From assembly GCF_004361695.1 (NCBI RefSeq), contig NZ_SNVW01000001.1, positions 124,001 to 188,000 of the forward strand: a stretch of 64,000 nt of DNA. Direction: 5' to 3'. Shown here piece after piece: positions 43,307 through 52,070 of this stretch (position 1 is the stretch's first letter; every line of letters starts with the position of its first letter). Under the pieces are notes generated by a model. The model had not been told where the DNA came from and did not search any database. It was given only the letters and a program-made list of their open reading frames with translations. Both the position numbers and the translations under genes were made by a program. This DNA comes from Curtobacterium flaccumfaciens. Its GTDB lineage: Bacteria > Actinomycetota > Actinomycetes > Actinomycetales > Microbacteriaceae.

Positions 43307-44998
43307 TCAGCCGGCGGCGAGCGCCGCCGTCCACACGGCGTGCAGCTCGTCCGCCGCGCCGGGGTGCGCCACGAGGAACGGCTCCCCCACGGGCGGGAAG
43401 CCCTCGACGGGCCCCTCGCGGGTGAGCACGACACCACCGGCTTCGTGCACGAGCAGCACCGCGGCGCCGTGGTCGACCGGGTTGAACGCCGAGACGCACC
43501 CGCCGATCCCCCGACCGGCTGCGACCTGCGCGATCGTCAACGTGCCGGAGCCCTGCACCCGGAGCGTGCACGACCGGTCGGCGAGCGCGTCGAGGAACGC
43601 GCCGAACCCCGGCCACGGGCGGTGTCCATCGAGCTCGGTGCCGACCACGGCCCCGGCGAGTGCCCGCGGCGAGTCGTCCAGCCGCAGCTGCCGGTCACGG
43701 AGGGTGGCTCCGCGACCGCGCCGGGCCTCGAGGACCTCGCCGCGCCACGGGTCGGCCACCACGCCGACGAGCGGACGACCACCACGGGTGAGGCACAGCG
43801 ACATCGACGTCCACGGCACGCCGTTCGCCAGGTTCGTCGTGCCGTCGACGGGGTCGAGGTACCAGCGGTGCCGGTCGCCGGGGGCGTCGCCGTACTCCTC
43901 GCCGGTGAACCCGTGCGTCGGGAACACCGTCCGCACGCGGGAGCGGACGTGCTGCTCGACGAGCCGGTCGACGTCGGTGACGAGGTCGGCCGGGTTCGCC
44001 TTCGTCGTCACCGAGCGGACCGGGTGCTCCCGGGTGAAGGCGATGACCTCGTGCGCGATGCGGTGCGCCAGTGCCTCGGCGCGGGACGCCACCTCGGTCT
44101 CGGTGGGCTCGCGGTCGCGCCCGGGCCAGCCGTCCCGCTCGGCCGCGGCGAGCGCGGCGCGGATCGTGGCGACGTCGTTCGTCGTGATCGAGTCGACGCC
44201 GAGCCGTGCCGCCCAGAGCGCGGGTTCGGCGTCGTCCACGGTCCAGACGGCGACGCGGAGGCCGAGGGCGTGCGCGGCCTCGACCGTGCGCGGCGTGAGG
44301 AACGCGACGTCGAGGTTGAGCGTCGACGGTCCCAGCGCGACGAGGTCGGCGGCGGTCGGCGGCTCGAGCGACTCCCACGCGAGCCACACGTCCGCGTCGG
44401 GGAGCGCTGCACGGACCGCTGCCATCGCCGCGGGCGCGCCGCACCAGGCGACCGTCGTGGTGCCGCGGTGCCCGGCGACCGTCCGTGCGGCCACGACGGC
44501 GTCCGCCGGGTCCGTGAGGTCGACGAGCAGGGTGGAGCGGCAGCCGTCGAGCCGTTCGAGCACGGCGTCGAGGCGCGGGATCCGGTCGAGGCCGTTCCCG
44601 AGCCGGGCGACGTCGCACCAGCCCACCTCGGACACCCGTCGGGCGTCGCCCCACATCCGCCCGAGGGTCTCGTCGTGGAGCAGGACGGCGACGCCGTCGG
44701 CCGTGCGCCGGACGTCGACCTCGATGGTCTCCGCGCCGAGCGCCTCGGCGACCGCGACGGCGGGCAGCGTGTTCTCGCGCCGGACGCGCGGCGCACCGCG
44801 GTGGGCGACGAGGCGTGGCGGGCGCACGCCGTGCCTCCCGGCCGTGTCCGCGGTGGACGCGACGGACGAACGCGGCGCGACGGACGATCCCGACGCGTCG
44901 GACGCGACCGCCGCGACGGTCGATCCCGACGCGACGGACCCGTCGGACGCGGCGGCCGGGACGGCGATGGCCGGGGGCGCCGGCGCCTCGGCGCTCAC
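43307..44998 (-). CDS. Fused glycerophosphodiester phosphodiesterase-inositol monophosphatase
   Basis: 563 residues, two enzymes in one chain. Residues ~60-285 are a GDPD barrel: H66-R67 (LVAHRGAP), E93/D95 (TIEVDVRRT) and H109 (VLLHDE). Residues ~305-560 are an inositol-monophosphatase-type phosphatase: E367-E368 (GEEYG), LDPVDGTTN (381-389) and a later NPVDHGAAV. All visible metal-binding residues are kept in both halves. The first 55 residues are Ser/Ala-rich. GTG start overlaps the ABC ATPase stop by 4 bp, so it is the last gene of an importer operon; a role in breaking down an imported glycerophosphoinositol-like compound is inferred. Confidence 0.9.
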   Translation of the reverse strand: MSAEAPAPPAIAVPAAASDGSVASGSTVAAVASDASGSSVAPRSSVASTADTAGRHGVRPPRLVAHRGAPRVRRENTLPAVAVAEALGAETIEVDVRRTADGVAVLLHDETLGRMWGDARRVSEVGWCDVARLGNGLDRIPRLDAVLERLDGCRSTLLVDLTDPADAVVAARTVAGHRGTTTVAWCGAPAAMAAVRAALPDADVWLAWESLEPPTAADLVALGPSTLNLDVAFLTPRTVEAAHALGLRVAVWTVDDAEPALWAARLGVDSITTNDVATIRAALAAAERDGWPGRDREPTETEVASRAEALAHRIAHEVIAFTREHPVRSVTTKANPADLVTDVDRLVEQHVRSRVRTVFPTHGFTGEEYGDAPGDRHRWYLDPVDGTTNLANGVPWTSMSLCLTRGGRPLVGVVADPWRGEVLEARRGRGATLRDRQLRLDDSPRALAGAVVGTELDGHRPWPGFGAFLDALADRSCTLRVQGSGTLTIAQVAAGRGIGGCVSAFNPVDHGAAVLLVHEAGGVVLTREGPVEGFPPVGEPFLVAHPGAADELHAVWTAALAAG

Positions 44999-46071
44999 GC
45001 TGCGGCTCCGATCAGGAGGCCGCCGCGGTACACGAGCACGTCACCGATCCGCACGCCGGTCTCGGTGCCGACCTCCGGTGGCACTCCGGTGACGAACGCC
45101 CGCAGCTCGGCGCCGTCGGCGCGCAGGACCACCTCGCTGAAGTGCCCGCGCACGAGGACGCGCGACACGGTCGCCCGGAGCGGTGCGTCGTCCGTCAGCG
45201 TGACGTGTTCGGGGCGGACGAGGACCTCGTCGGCGTCCGTGATCCGCGCACCGACCCCCGACCGGAAGCGGCCGTCGACGCGGCTCGTCGACCCGATGAA
45301 CGAGGCGACGAACCGGGTGGCCGGCCGCGCGTAGAGCTCCGCGGGCGCGGCGATCTGCTCGATCCGCCCGTCGTGCATCACGGCGATGCGATCCGAGATG
45401 CTCAGCGCTTCGTCCTGGTCGTGCGTGACGATGACGGTCGTGATGCCGAGACGCTGCTGGATGCGGCGGATCTCGTCGCGGACGCTCACCCGGAGCTTCG
45501 CGTCGAGGTTCGACAGCGGCTCGTCGAGGAGCAGCACGTCCGGCTCCTGCACGATCGCCCGGGCGAGCGCGACCCGCTGCTGCTCGCCGCCGGAGATCGC
45601 CGTCGGCTTCGACGTCGCGTGGTGCGTCAGGCCGACGAGGTCGAGTGCCGCCCGCACGCGCTCGGTCACCTGCGCCTTCGGCACGCGTCGGGTCCGGAGC
45701 GGGAACGCCACGTTCTGCGTGACCGTCATGTGCGGCCAGAGCGCGTAGTTCTGGAACACCATCGCGCTCGGTCGGCGCTCCGGCCCGGCCGTGGTGACGT
45801 CGCGGTCGCCCATCGTCACCGCGCCGCCGTCGGCGGGCAGGAAACCGGCGACCATGCGGAGCGTCGTCGTCTTGCCGCAGCCGGACGGCCCCAGCAGCGA
45901 GACGAGCTCGCCCTTCGCGACGTCGAGGTCGATGCCGGCGACGACGTCACGGCCGCCGAGCGTCTTGCGGAGACCGCGGACCACGAGTCCGCCGGTGCGG
46001 GCCCGGCCCGTCGTGTCGCCGTCGGCCTGGAGGCGCGGTGCGCGTTCCGCGACGAGTGGTGCGTCCGTCAT
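44995..46071 (-). CDS. ABC importer ATPase (PotA/spermidine-phosphonate-iron type)
   Basis: 358 residues. Walker A GPSGCGKTTT, Q-loop FQNYALWPHMTV, signature ISGGEQQRVALARA, Walker B VLLLDEPLSNLD, H-loop VIVTHDQDEA, then a TOBE domain. Energises the two permeases upstream. Start chosen at ATG 46071, which has GGAAGGG at 8-nt spacing; ATG 46101 (overlapping the permease stop) would add 10 residues. Residues ~12-16 (PRLQA) come from a half family A repeat. Confidence 0.9.
   Translation of the reverse strand: MTDAPLVAERAPRLQADGDTTGRARTGGLVVRGLRKTLGGRDVVAGIDLDVAKGELVSLLGPSGCGKTTTLRMVAGFLPADGGAVTMGDRDVTTAGPERRPSAMVFQNYALWPHMTVTQNVAFPLRTRRVPKAQVTERVRAALDLVGLTHHATSKPTAISGGEQQRVALARAIVQEPDVLLLDEPLSNLDAKLRVSVRDEIRRIQQRLGITTVIVTHDQDEALSISDRIAVMHDGRIEQIAAPAELYARPATRFVASFIGSTSRVDGRFRSGVGARITDADEVLVRPEHVTLTDDAPLRATVSRVLVRGHFSEVVLRADGAELRAFVTGVPPEVGTETGVRIGDVLVYRGGLLIGAAA
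46022..46040. repeat. Half family A repeat inside the ATPase N-terminus
   Basis: TCGGCCTGGAGGCGCGGTG equals the left arm of the family A palindrome; read on the minus strand, in frame, before the ATPase fold begins. Confidence 0.6.
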
Positions 46072-46097
46072 CTGGTCGCCCTTCCTGCTGGTGGTGG

Positions 46098-46910
46098 TCA
46101 TCGGATCTGGAACCCGTCCGCCAGGCGGCCGCCCATGATGTGCTTCCTGGCGAGGAGCAGGAGCACCACCGACGGGATGCTCAGCGCGATCGCGAAGACC
46201 GCCGAGACCTGGCGCGGGGAGTTGAGGACGAGCGAGTACATCGCCGTCGGCATCGTCATGTAGGTCGGGGCGCCGACGAGGTAGGTGCCCTGCGCCTCGT
46301 CGAACGAGGCCAGGAACGACATCACCATCGCCACGAGGATGCCCGGCCACGCGATCGGGAACGTGACGCTCCAGAACGTCCGCCAGCGGCCCGCCCCGGC
46401 GTCGCGCGCGGCCTCCTCGAGGGAGCGCGGCACGGCCGAGAACGCGGCGGCCGGCAGCCACGTCATGAAGACGACGCAGCCGAGGACGTGCACGATGAGG
46501 ATGCCGGTCACCGTGTTCATGAGGTTCAGCGCCGTGAACATCGCCGACATCGTGACGAACAGGCCCATCTTCGGGAAGGCGTTCGTCGCGAACAGGCCGA
46601 CGAGCACGAGCCGACGCCCGGGGAACTCGATGCGGCTGATCGCCCACGCCGCCGGCAGGCAGACCACCGCGGCGATGACGACCGTCAGCGGGGCGAGCAC
46701 GAGGGAGTTCTGGACGGCGACGGCCAGGCTGCGGTCCTCGAAGACGGTCCCCCACCACTGGAGCGTCCACCCGTCGGGCAGCAGGTTCGGGTAGGTCCAC
46801 GTGGTGGCGAAGGCGCGGGCGGCGAGCCAGGCCAGCGGGCCGAGGACGAACACGGCCAGCACGATCGCGGTCGCCCACACGAGGGCGGTGCCGGTCAGAC
46901 GCGTGATCAC
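46098..46910 (-). CDS. ABC importer permease, second subunit
   Basis: 270 residues, six membrane segments; EAA loop SLEEAARDAGAGRWRTFWSVTFP matches the binding-protein-dependent permease motif. Pairs with the permease encoded just upstream (GTGA overlap). Type fits PotC/PhnV-like subunits. Confidence 0.9.
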   Translation of the reverse strand: MITRLTGTALVWATAIVLAVFVLGPLAWLAARAFATTWTYPNLLPDGWTLQWWGTVFEDRSLAVAVQNSLVLAPLTVVIAAVVCLPAAWAISRIEFPGRRLVLVGLFATNAFPKMGLFVTMSAMFTALNLMNTVTGILIVHVLGCVVFMTWLPAAAFSAVPRSLEEAARDAGAGRWRTFWSVTFPIAWPGILVAMVMSFLASFDEAQGTYLVGAPTYMTMPTAMYSLVLNSPRQVSAVFAIALSIPSVVLLLLARKHIMGGRLADGFQIR

Positions 46911-47941
46911 GGCTGCTCCTGCTTCTGCTTCTCGAGCTCGCGCGCGTTCGAGCGGACCGTCGAGCGGAGGTAGAACACGCTCGCGGCGGCCGCGAACGCG
47001 AACACGATGAACGCCATCGCCGTCGACTGCTGCGGACGGTTGTAGGCCTGGAAGTACTTCGAGATGTCGACGCCGAGCATCGTGGGGGCGTTCGGGCCGG
47101 TGAAGTACGGCACCGTGAACGAGCCGAGCACCCCGATCACGGTGAACGTCGTCGCGATGACCAGCGGGGTCTTCGCCATCGGCAGCAGCACCTCCCAGAC
47201 GACGCGCCAGGTGCTCGCGCCGGCGTCCTTCGCGGCCTCGACGAGCGCGTCCGGGGTGCCCTGCAGCGCGCCGGCGATCATCAGCACGGCGAACGGCAGG
47301 CTCGTCCAGACGCTGCCGAACACCACGGCGACGAGGGTGTAGCCCCACACCGGGACGTCGAGGCCGAACTGTGCGCCGAGGCTGCGGAGGAAGCCCTGCG
47401 CGTCGGTGAAGGTCAGGATCGACCAGCTCGCGATGACCACCGGCACGAACAGCGGGACCACGGCGAGCACGCTGAGGCTCTTGCCGAGGAACCCACCGCG
47501 CAGCCGGAGGATCACCGCGACCGCGACGGCGAGCGCCACGGTCAGGCCGGTGGACAGCGCCGTGACGCCGAGGGTCGCGACGAGGTCACGGAGGAACGTC
47601 GCGTTGCCGAGCAGCGTGCCGTAGACCGCGAACGAGAACCCGCGAACGGTGTCGCCGCCGATGTCCGCGAGTGCCTGGTTCAGGCCGCCGGTGAAGCCGA
47701 GGCTGAAGAGCGCGGCGTTGACGACGGGGACGCCGACGAACAGGACGACGACGAGGACGGGGGCCGCGACGAGGGCCAGGCCCTGCCACCGCCGACGGCG
47801 GTCCAGCCGCTCCTGGACGGTGGGCCGGCTCGCGAGGTCCGCCGCGCCGTGGACGTGCTGCGGGACGGGCGGGAGGCCCGTGGCGGAGTCGCCACGGGCC
47901 TCCCGGTCGAGCGCCGGGCCGTTCGGGACGGTCTGGGTCAC
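46907..47941 (-). CDS. ABC importer permease, first subunit
   Basis: 344 residues. A ~48-residue cytoplasmic leader precedes six membrane segments; EAA loop ALVEAAKDAGASTWRVVWE. The leader contains EARGDSATGLPP, encoded by a perfect 16-bp-arm palindrome (47870-47905). No ATG/GTG/TTG start is evident between that palindrome and the first helix, so it appears truly translated. GTG start overlaps the binding-protein stop by 4 bp. Confidence 0.9.
   Translation of the reverse strand: MTQTVPNGPALDREARGDSATGLPPVPQHVHGAADLASRPTVQERLDRRRRWQGLALVAAPVLVVVLFVGVPVVNAALFSLGFTGGLNQALADIGGDTVRGFSFAVYGTLLGNATFLRDLVATLGVTALSTGLTVALAVAVAVILRLRGGFLGKSLSVLAVVPLFVPVVIASWSILTFTDAQGFLRSLGAQFGLDVPVWGYTLVAVVFGSVWTSLPFAVLMIAGALQGTPDALVEAAKDAGASTWRVVWEVLLPMAKTPLVIATTFTVIGVLGSFTVPYFTGPNAPTMLGVDISKYFQAYNRPQQSTAMAFIVFAFAAAASVFYLRSTVRSNARELEKQKQEQP
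47870..47905. repeat. Perfect palindrome inside permease coding sequence (family A-like)
   Basis: CGGGAGGCCCGTGGCG-GAGT-CGCCACGGGCCTCCCG: 16-bp exact arms, 4-bp centre. The GGAGGC(C/G)CG(T)GGCGG core resembles the 13170 and 43152 family A copies. Confidence 0.7.
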
Positions 47942-49095
47942 TGCGGGACCTTCGCGTCCCACGCCGCGTTCATGTCGGCCGAGAAGTCGCTCTGGAACCC
48001 GAGGCGCAGCGTCGACGGGTTCGCGTCGGCGAACTGCTCCGCGACCGACTTCGGCAGCGTGTCGAGCGGCACGACCGGGTAGCCGGACACGGCGCTCGCG
48101 ACGAGCTGCTGGCCCGTCGAGCTGAGGACGAAGTCGGCGAGCTTCTCCGCTGCCGCCTTCTTCGCGGCGGGCTCCGTCTTCGGGATGCCGAGGAAGCTGG
48201 CGCTGCCCGTGAAGGACGGGTCGGTGATCTGGATCGCCTTGACGCTCTTCGGGATCAGGCCCGTCTTCTGCGAGGTGATGAACTGGTCGCTCCACACCGG
48301 CGCCATCGCGATCTGCCCGCTGCCGAGCAGCTGGACGACCTGGTCGTTGCCGTTCGGGTAGACGCCCTTCTGGTACGTCGACGGGCCGAGGTCCTTGAGC
48401 GCCTGGAACCCCTTGTCCCACTTCGACTCGAGCGACTTGTCGTACTTCGTCTGCATCGTCTTCTGCTCGGCGGGCGTCAGGTACTTCGCCAGGACCGTCG
48501 CGACGAACGACCCTCCGGAGCCGCCGGACGACGGCGAGTTGTAGGCGAACTGCCCCGGGTTGGCCGTGATCCAGGCGAGCAGGTCGTCGAGGGTCTTCGG
48601 CGGGTCGGTGACCTTCTTCGCGTCGTACGCCAGCAGGACGCTCGAGGCGCGGTACGGGATCGCGCTCGAGCCGCCCTGCTCCTTCGTCGCCGCGGGGACG
48701 GCCTTGAGGTTCGGGATGCTGCTGTCGCTGACCTTCGCCATGAGACCGGCCTTGCCCGCGGTCGTGACGAAGCCGGCGTCGACGAGGTCGTACGCGACGC
48801 TCTTGCCCGCCTTCACCGCGGTGGCGAGGTTCGCCTGGGTCTGCGCGTCGTGCTCGCCGTGCAGGTCGATGCTCGTCGCGACCGTGATCTTCGGGTTCGC
48901 CTTCTCGAAGGCGGGGATGAGCGACTTCTCCCAGAGGTCCTGGACGTTGGTGTCGCCGCTGATGAACACGGTGAGGTTCGTGGTGCCGCCGCTCGTGTCT
49001 GCGGCGTTCGAGGCGTTGGCGCTCTGCACGCAGCCGGACAGTGCGACGGTCGCGGCTGCGGCGATCGCGAGGCCGGCGAGGACTCGGGTCTTCAC
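47938..49095 (-). CDS. Extracellular solute-binding lipoprotein
   Basis: 385 residues. Lipoprotein signal with lipobox ALSGC (C22). The mature part is a periplasmic-type binding fold (LTVFISGDTNVQDLWEKSL, ALVSDMF-free; PAFEKANPKITVATSID), of the iron/phosphonate/spermidine binding group. Captures the substrate for the two permeases and ATPase that follow in one coupled operon. GTG start with GGGAG about 9 nt upstream. A perfect 20-bp palindrome at 49169-49188 lies in its promoter region. Confidence 0.88.
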   Translation of the reverse strand: MKTRVLAGLAIAAAATVALSGCVQSANASNAADTSGGTTNLTVFISGDTNVQDLWEKSLIPAFEKANPKITVATSIDLHGEHDAQTQANLATAVKAGKSVAYDLVDAGFVTTAGKAGLMAKVSDSSIPNLKAVPAATKEQGGSSAIPYRASSVLLAYDAKKVTDPPKTLDDLLAWITANPGQFAYNSPSSGGSGGSFVATVLAKYLTPAEQKTMQTKYDKSLESKWDKGFQALKDLGPSTYQKGVYPNGNDQVVQLLGSGQIAMAPVWSDQFITSQKTGLIPKSVKAIQITDPSFTGSASFLGIPKTEPAAKKAAAEKLADFVLSSTGQQLVASAVSGYPVVPLDTLPKSVAEQFADANPSTLRLGFQSDFSADMNAAWDAKVPQ

Positions 49096-49168
49096 GTCGA
49101 TGGTCTCCCTGGTTCGGGGTGGTGTGGGGGTGGTCGTGCGGGGGATAGTGCGGGGTGGTGCGGGGGCA

Positions 49169-49188
49169 GTGCGGGAACGTTCCCGCAC
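49169..49188. promoter_or_regulatory. LacI-type operator candidate upstream of the importer operon
   Basis: GTGCGGGAACGTTCCCGCAC is a perfect 20-bp palindrome with a central CG (GGAACGTTCC), the usual form of LacI/GalR-family operators. It lies 74 bp upstream of the binding-protein start. A LacI-family gene is at 50917-51930. Confidence 0.6.
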
Positions 49189-49254
49189 GGTGGTCGAGTG
49201 TGTCGCTGCCGGGTGAACGCCAGGTGCCGCGGGCCTCGCCGCGCGGTGAACTCC

Positions 49255-49335
49255 GGGTGCGGCGGCCCGGTCGCCGCCGCGCCCGCTCGCCGCCGCGCCC
49301 GCTCGCCGCCGCGCCCGGTCGCCGCTGCGCCTGCT
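49255..49335. repeat. 16-bp tandem repeat, about five units
   Basis: CGCCGCCGCGCCCGCT repeats at 49271, 49287 and 49303 with degenerate flanking units, between the importer promoter region and a family B repeat. No gene in the 49096-49426 gap. Confidence 0.7.
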
Positions 49336-49338
49336 CTG

Positions 49339-49398
49339 GTGCGAGGTTGATCACCCCGTGCGCCGCAACAAGCTCGCACCGAGTGGCCAACCTCGCAC
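49339..49398. repeat. Family B repeat, copy 1
   Basis: 60 bp with ends GTGCGAGGTTG and CCAACCTCGCAC; the ~24-bp arms have a few mismatches. The loop CGCAACAAGC is shared with the 51948 copy. It ends 29 bp beyond the stop of the gene at 49427. Confidence 0.8.
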
Positions 49399-49426
49399 GG
49401 GGCGCTCGGCGCTCGGCGCTCAGCGC

Positions 49427-50377
49427 TCAGCGTCGCATCCGGACGCCGGCCCGCCGCAGCTTCGCGCGTAGCGTCGCCTCGTCCCAGAGATCGGCCCATC
49501 GCAACCGCACCACGTGCCGGACGCCGGGCATGGACCGCAGCCGGTCCTCCCGGTACTTCTCAGCGACGACCACGTCCTCCGCCGAACGCCCGTTCCGCAT
49601 CGTCGGGTCGCGGTACTTCACCTCGCCGTCGAACTCGACCACCACGCCGGCCGAGGGGAACCAGAAGTCCACCACGATGTCCGGTTGCCCGGACGACCTG
49701 AAACGGTGCTGCAGCACGGGCTCCTCCGTGCCGAACTGATCGAACCGGGTGCGCGCGATCGACTCACCCGGCGAGTCCGACGCGGAGTCGGCGAAGTCCA
49801 CCGCACGGAGCGCCCGACGGCGACCCTTGGGGCCACGCCGCGCGATCGTGTCGCGCACGGCTGCTCGGGGAACACCCCGGCGGAGCAGGTCATCGAGCGC
49901 CACGACGGCGTCGATGAACGGCAGCGTGAGGGCCACGTCGGCAGCGATCCGAACAGGTCCGCTCAGCTGCAGGCCTTCCGGCGTGCTGATCCTGCTCGGG
50001 TCCAGTACCGGGTCGAGGTCGGCGTGGACGACGAAGGAAGCATTCGTGGTTCGCCGATCACTCCCGACCGTGGTCACGTGCACTCGATCGGGCGGCGGCG
50101 ACACCGTCGGCACGCCGAGCACGACTGCCGCCGAGACGTGTGAGACGACCTGGTCGGGTCCGATGCGATCGGCGGACGCACCGATACGGACCAGGTGCTG
50201 TTCCGCCGGCCGCAGGGCTGCCCAAGCGGCCGCGTCGACGAACTTCCCTCGCCCGATGCGGACGAGCTCCCGCGCGTCCGCCCGCCTCCTGATCACCTCG
50301 GACTCGGCTGGACGGTGCCTCGAGGTCCGGAGGACGGTGACGGCGGGGAGCGGGGCGAGGGCGATCTGACGGTTCAC
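49427..50377 (-). CDS. AbiEi-like/DUF559-type orphan protein (paralogue 2)
   Basis: 316 residues, same two-part build as the protein at 22809-23741: DQVVSHVSAAVVLGVPTV and DRVHVTTVGSD in the first half; SDSPGESIARTRFDQFG, DIVVDFWFPSAGVVVEFDGE and VKYRD in the second, a PD-(D/E)XK-like (DUF559/VSR) pattern with D..E.K spacing. The SPGE motif marks the domain junction in both. No adjacent toxin or methylase. Function unknown. GTG start at 50377. Confidence 0.68.
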   Translation of the reverse strand: MNRQIALAPLPAVTVLRTSRHRPAESEVIRRRADARELVRIGRGKFVDAAAWAALRPAEQHLVRIGASADRIGPDQVVSHVSAAVVLGVPTVSPPPDRVHVTTVGSDRRTTNASFVVHADLDPVLDPSRISTPEGLQLSGPVRIAADVALTLPFIDAVVALDDLLRRGVPRAAVRDTIARRGPKGRRRALRAVDFADSASDSPGESIARTRFDQFGTEEPVLQHRFRSSGQPDIVVDFWFPSAGVVVEFDGEVKYRDPTMRNGRSAEDVVVAEKYREDRLRSMPGVRHVVRLRWADLWDEATLRAKLRRAGVRMRR

Positions 50378-50497
50378 GCCGACGATGGTGGTGGTCGGGG
50401 GCGGGAGCCGTCGGAGTGGCGGCGGATCTGTGGACAAGACGAGGGCGACGCCCGCCTGTGGAGAAGCCGGAGCCGTTCGGGCTGCGAGACTGTCCGG

Positions 50498-50920
50498 GTG
50501 AACACACGCACCTGGGGTTGGCTCGCAGCCGTCATCGACGTCGTCCTCATCGTCGTCTTCGCGCTCATCGGCCGCTCCTCCCACGGCGAGGGCAACACCG
50601 CACTGGGGATCTGGACCACCGCCTACCCGTTCCTGGCGGGCTGGGCGATCGGGTACGTGACGAGCGGAGCGTGGGCGCGCCCGCTGCGCTTCTGGCCGAC
50701 CGGCATCGTCGTCTGGATCCTCACGGTGTTCGTCGGCATGGCGATCCGCGTCGCCACGGGTCAGGGCGACGTCGACGGCAATCCGCTGCCGATCTCCTTC
50801 GTCATCGTCGCCACGATCGTGCTCGGGGTGTTCCTGCTCGGGTGGCGCGCGATCGCCCGCGGGGTGCTGCGCTTCACCGCGTCGCGGTCCGGACGAGACG
50901 CCGCAGCGTCCGACGCGTGA
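50498..50920 (+). CDS. DUF3054 family membrane protein
   Basis: 140 residues, four membrane helices (VIDVVLIVVFALIGR; YPFLAGWAIGYVTSGAW; GIVVWILTVFVGMAIR; FVIVATIVLGVFLLGWRAI), matching actinobacterial DUF3054. Function unknown. GTG start 50498; overlaps the LacI gene by 4 bp. Confidence 0.85.
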   Translation: MNTRTWGWLAAVIDVVLIVVFALIGRSSHGEGNTALGIWTTAYPFLAGWAIGYVTSGAWARPLRFWPTGIVVWILTVFVGMAIRVATGQGDVDGNPLPISFVIVATIVLGVFLLGWRAIARGVLRFTASRSGRDAAASDA

Positions 50921-51930
50921 ACGGTGGCCGCGGGTCCCAGCCGACCATCCTCGACGTCGCCGCACGAGCAGGCGTCTCGAAGTCGGCGGTGAGCCGTGTC
51001 CTCTCCGGCACCGGACGGTTCTCCGACGAGACCCGTGAGCGGGTCGAGCGCGCCGCAGCCGAGCTCGGGTACGTCGCCAACGCCATGGCACGCGGGCTCG
51101 TCAGCGGTCGGACGCACACCATCGGCATGCTCGTCCGTGACGCGTCGTCGATGGTCTACACCGCGCTGCACGCCGTGATGGAGCGACGCGCGTCCGAGCT
51201 CGGCTACCGCGTCGTCACCACCACGGGTGTCGGCCGTGTCGAGGACGAGAAGTCCGCGCTCGCCGCACTCGTGTCGATGCGGGTGGATGGCCTCGTGGTC
51301 TGCAGCGGCTTGATGCCGTCGGCCGACATCGCCGAGTTCGCCCCGCGCATCGCCACCGTTGTCGCAGGTCGGCCCGAACTCCACCCGGCGCTGTCCAGCG
51401 TGTACTGCGACGAGGCGGACGGTGGCGCGACCATCGCGGACGCCGTCGCCGATGCCGGTCACCGCGCGGTCGTGGTGCTCACCGTCCCGGTCGACAACGC
51501 GATCACGCAGCACGCCCGCTCGGCAGCGATGGTGGAACGGCTCCGAGCGCGCGGCACGCGGGTCATCGACATCGACGCCAGCTTCGTGCGGCCACCGGAC
51601 GACCTCGCCGCCGACCTGGTCGACACGATGCACGAGTCGGACGTGACCGCGGTGATGTGCCCGACAGACCGGCTCATGCTCGACGTGTGCGAGGCGCTCG
51701 CACGCCGCGGTGTCCGGGTCCCGCACGATCTCTCGGTCACCGGGTTCGACGGCGTGTACCCCCTCGCGAGCGACTGGATCGGCTTCACGACGCTCGAGCA
51801 GCCGATCGAACGCATCGGCCGCGAGGCGATCGACCTCGTCATCGGCCGGATCGACGACCCGACGCGTCCCGTCGAGCACCGCTCGCTCCGGGGCAAGGTC
51901 GTCCCCGGTCGGACGCTGCTCCCCCGCTGA
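50917..51930 (+). CDS. LacI-family transcriptional regulator
   Basis: 337 residues. The helix-turn-helix TILDVAARAGVSKSAVSRVL and hinge-helix region (YVANAMARGLVSGRT) precede a periplasmic-binding-like sensor domain; SVTGFDGVYPLASDWIG and TTLEQPIERIGREA are family motifs. Likely a repressor responding to a sugar or polyol. Coupled to the DUF3054 gene. The palindrome at 49169 has the right form for its operator, which would make it the regulator of the importer operon (inference). Confidence 0.92.
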   Translation: MNGGRGSQPTILDVAARAGVSKSAVSRVLSGTGRFSDETRERVERAAAELGYVANAMARGLVSGRTHTIGMLVRDASSMVYTALHAVMERRASELGYRVVTTTGVGRVEDEKSALAALVSMRVDGLVVCSGLMPSADIAEFAPRIATVVAGRPELHPALSSVYCDEADGGATIADAVADAGHRAVVVLTVPVDNAITQHARSAAMVERLRARGTRVIDIDASFVRPPDDLAADLVDTMHESDVTAVMCPTDRLMLDVCEALARRGVRVPHDLSVTGFDGVYPLASDWIGFTTLEQPIERIGREAIDLVIGRIDDPTRPVEHRSLRGKVVPGRTLLPR

Positions 51931-51947
51931 GCGACGGACCGCGCACG

Positions 51948-52007
51948 GTGCGAGGTTGACCACTCGGTGCAGCGCAACAAGCGTGCACGGAGCGGTCAAC
52001 CTCGCAC
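51948..52007. repeat. Family B repeat, copy 2
   Basis: 60 bp, GTGCGAGGTTGACCACTCGG left end and AACCTCGCAC right end, 24-bp arms with two mismatches and the loop CGCAACAAGC. 18 bp past the lacI stop, between convergent genes. The following 52008-52045 is a GCGCGCC low-complexity run. Confidence 0.85.
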
Positions 52008-52070
52008 CGAGCGAAGCGCGCGCGCGCGCCCGCGCGCCCGCGCGCCCGCGCGCGCCTGCGCGCGCCGCGG

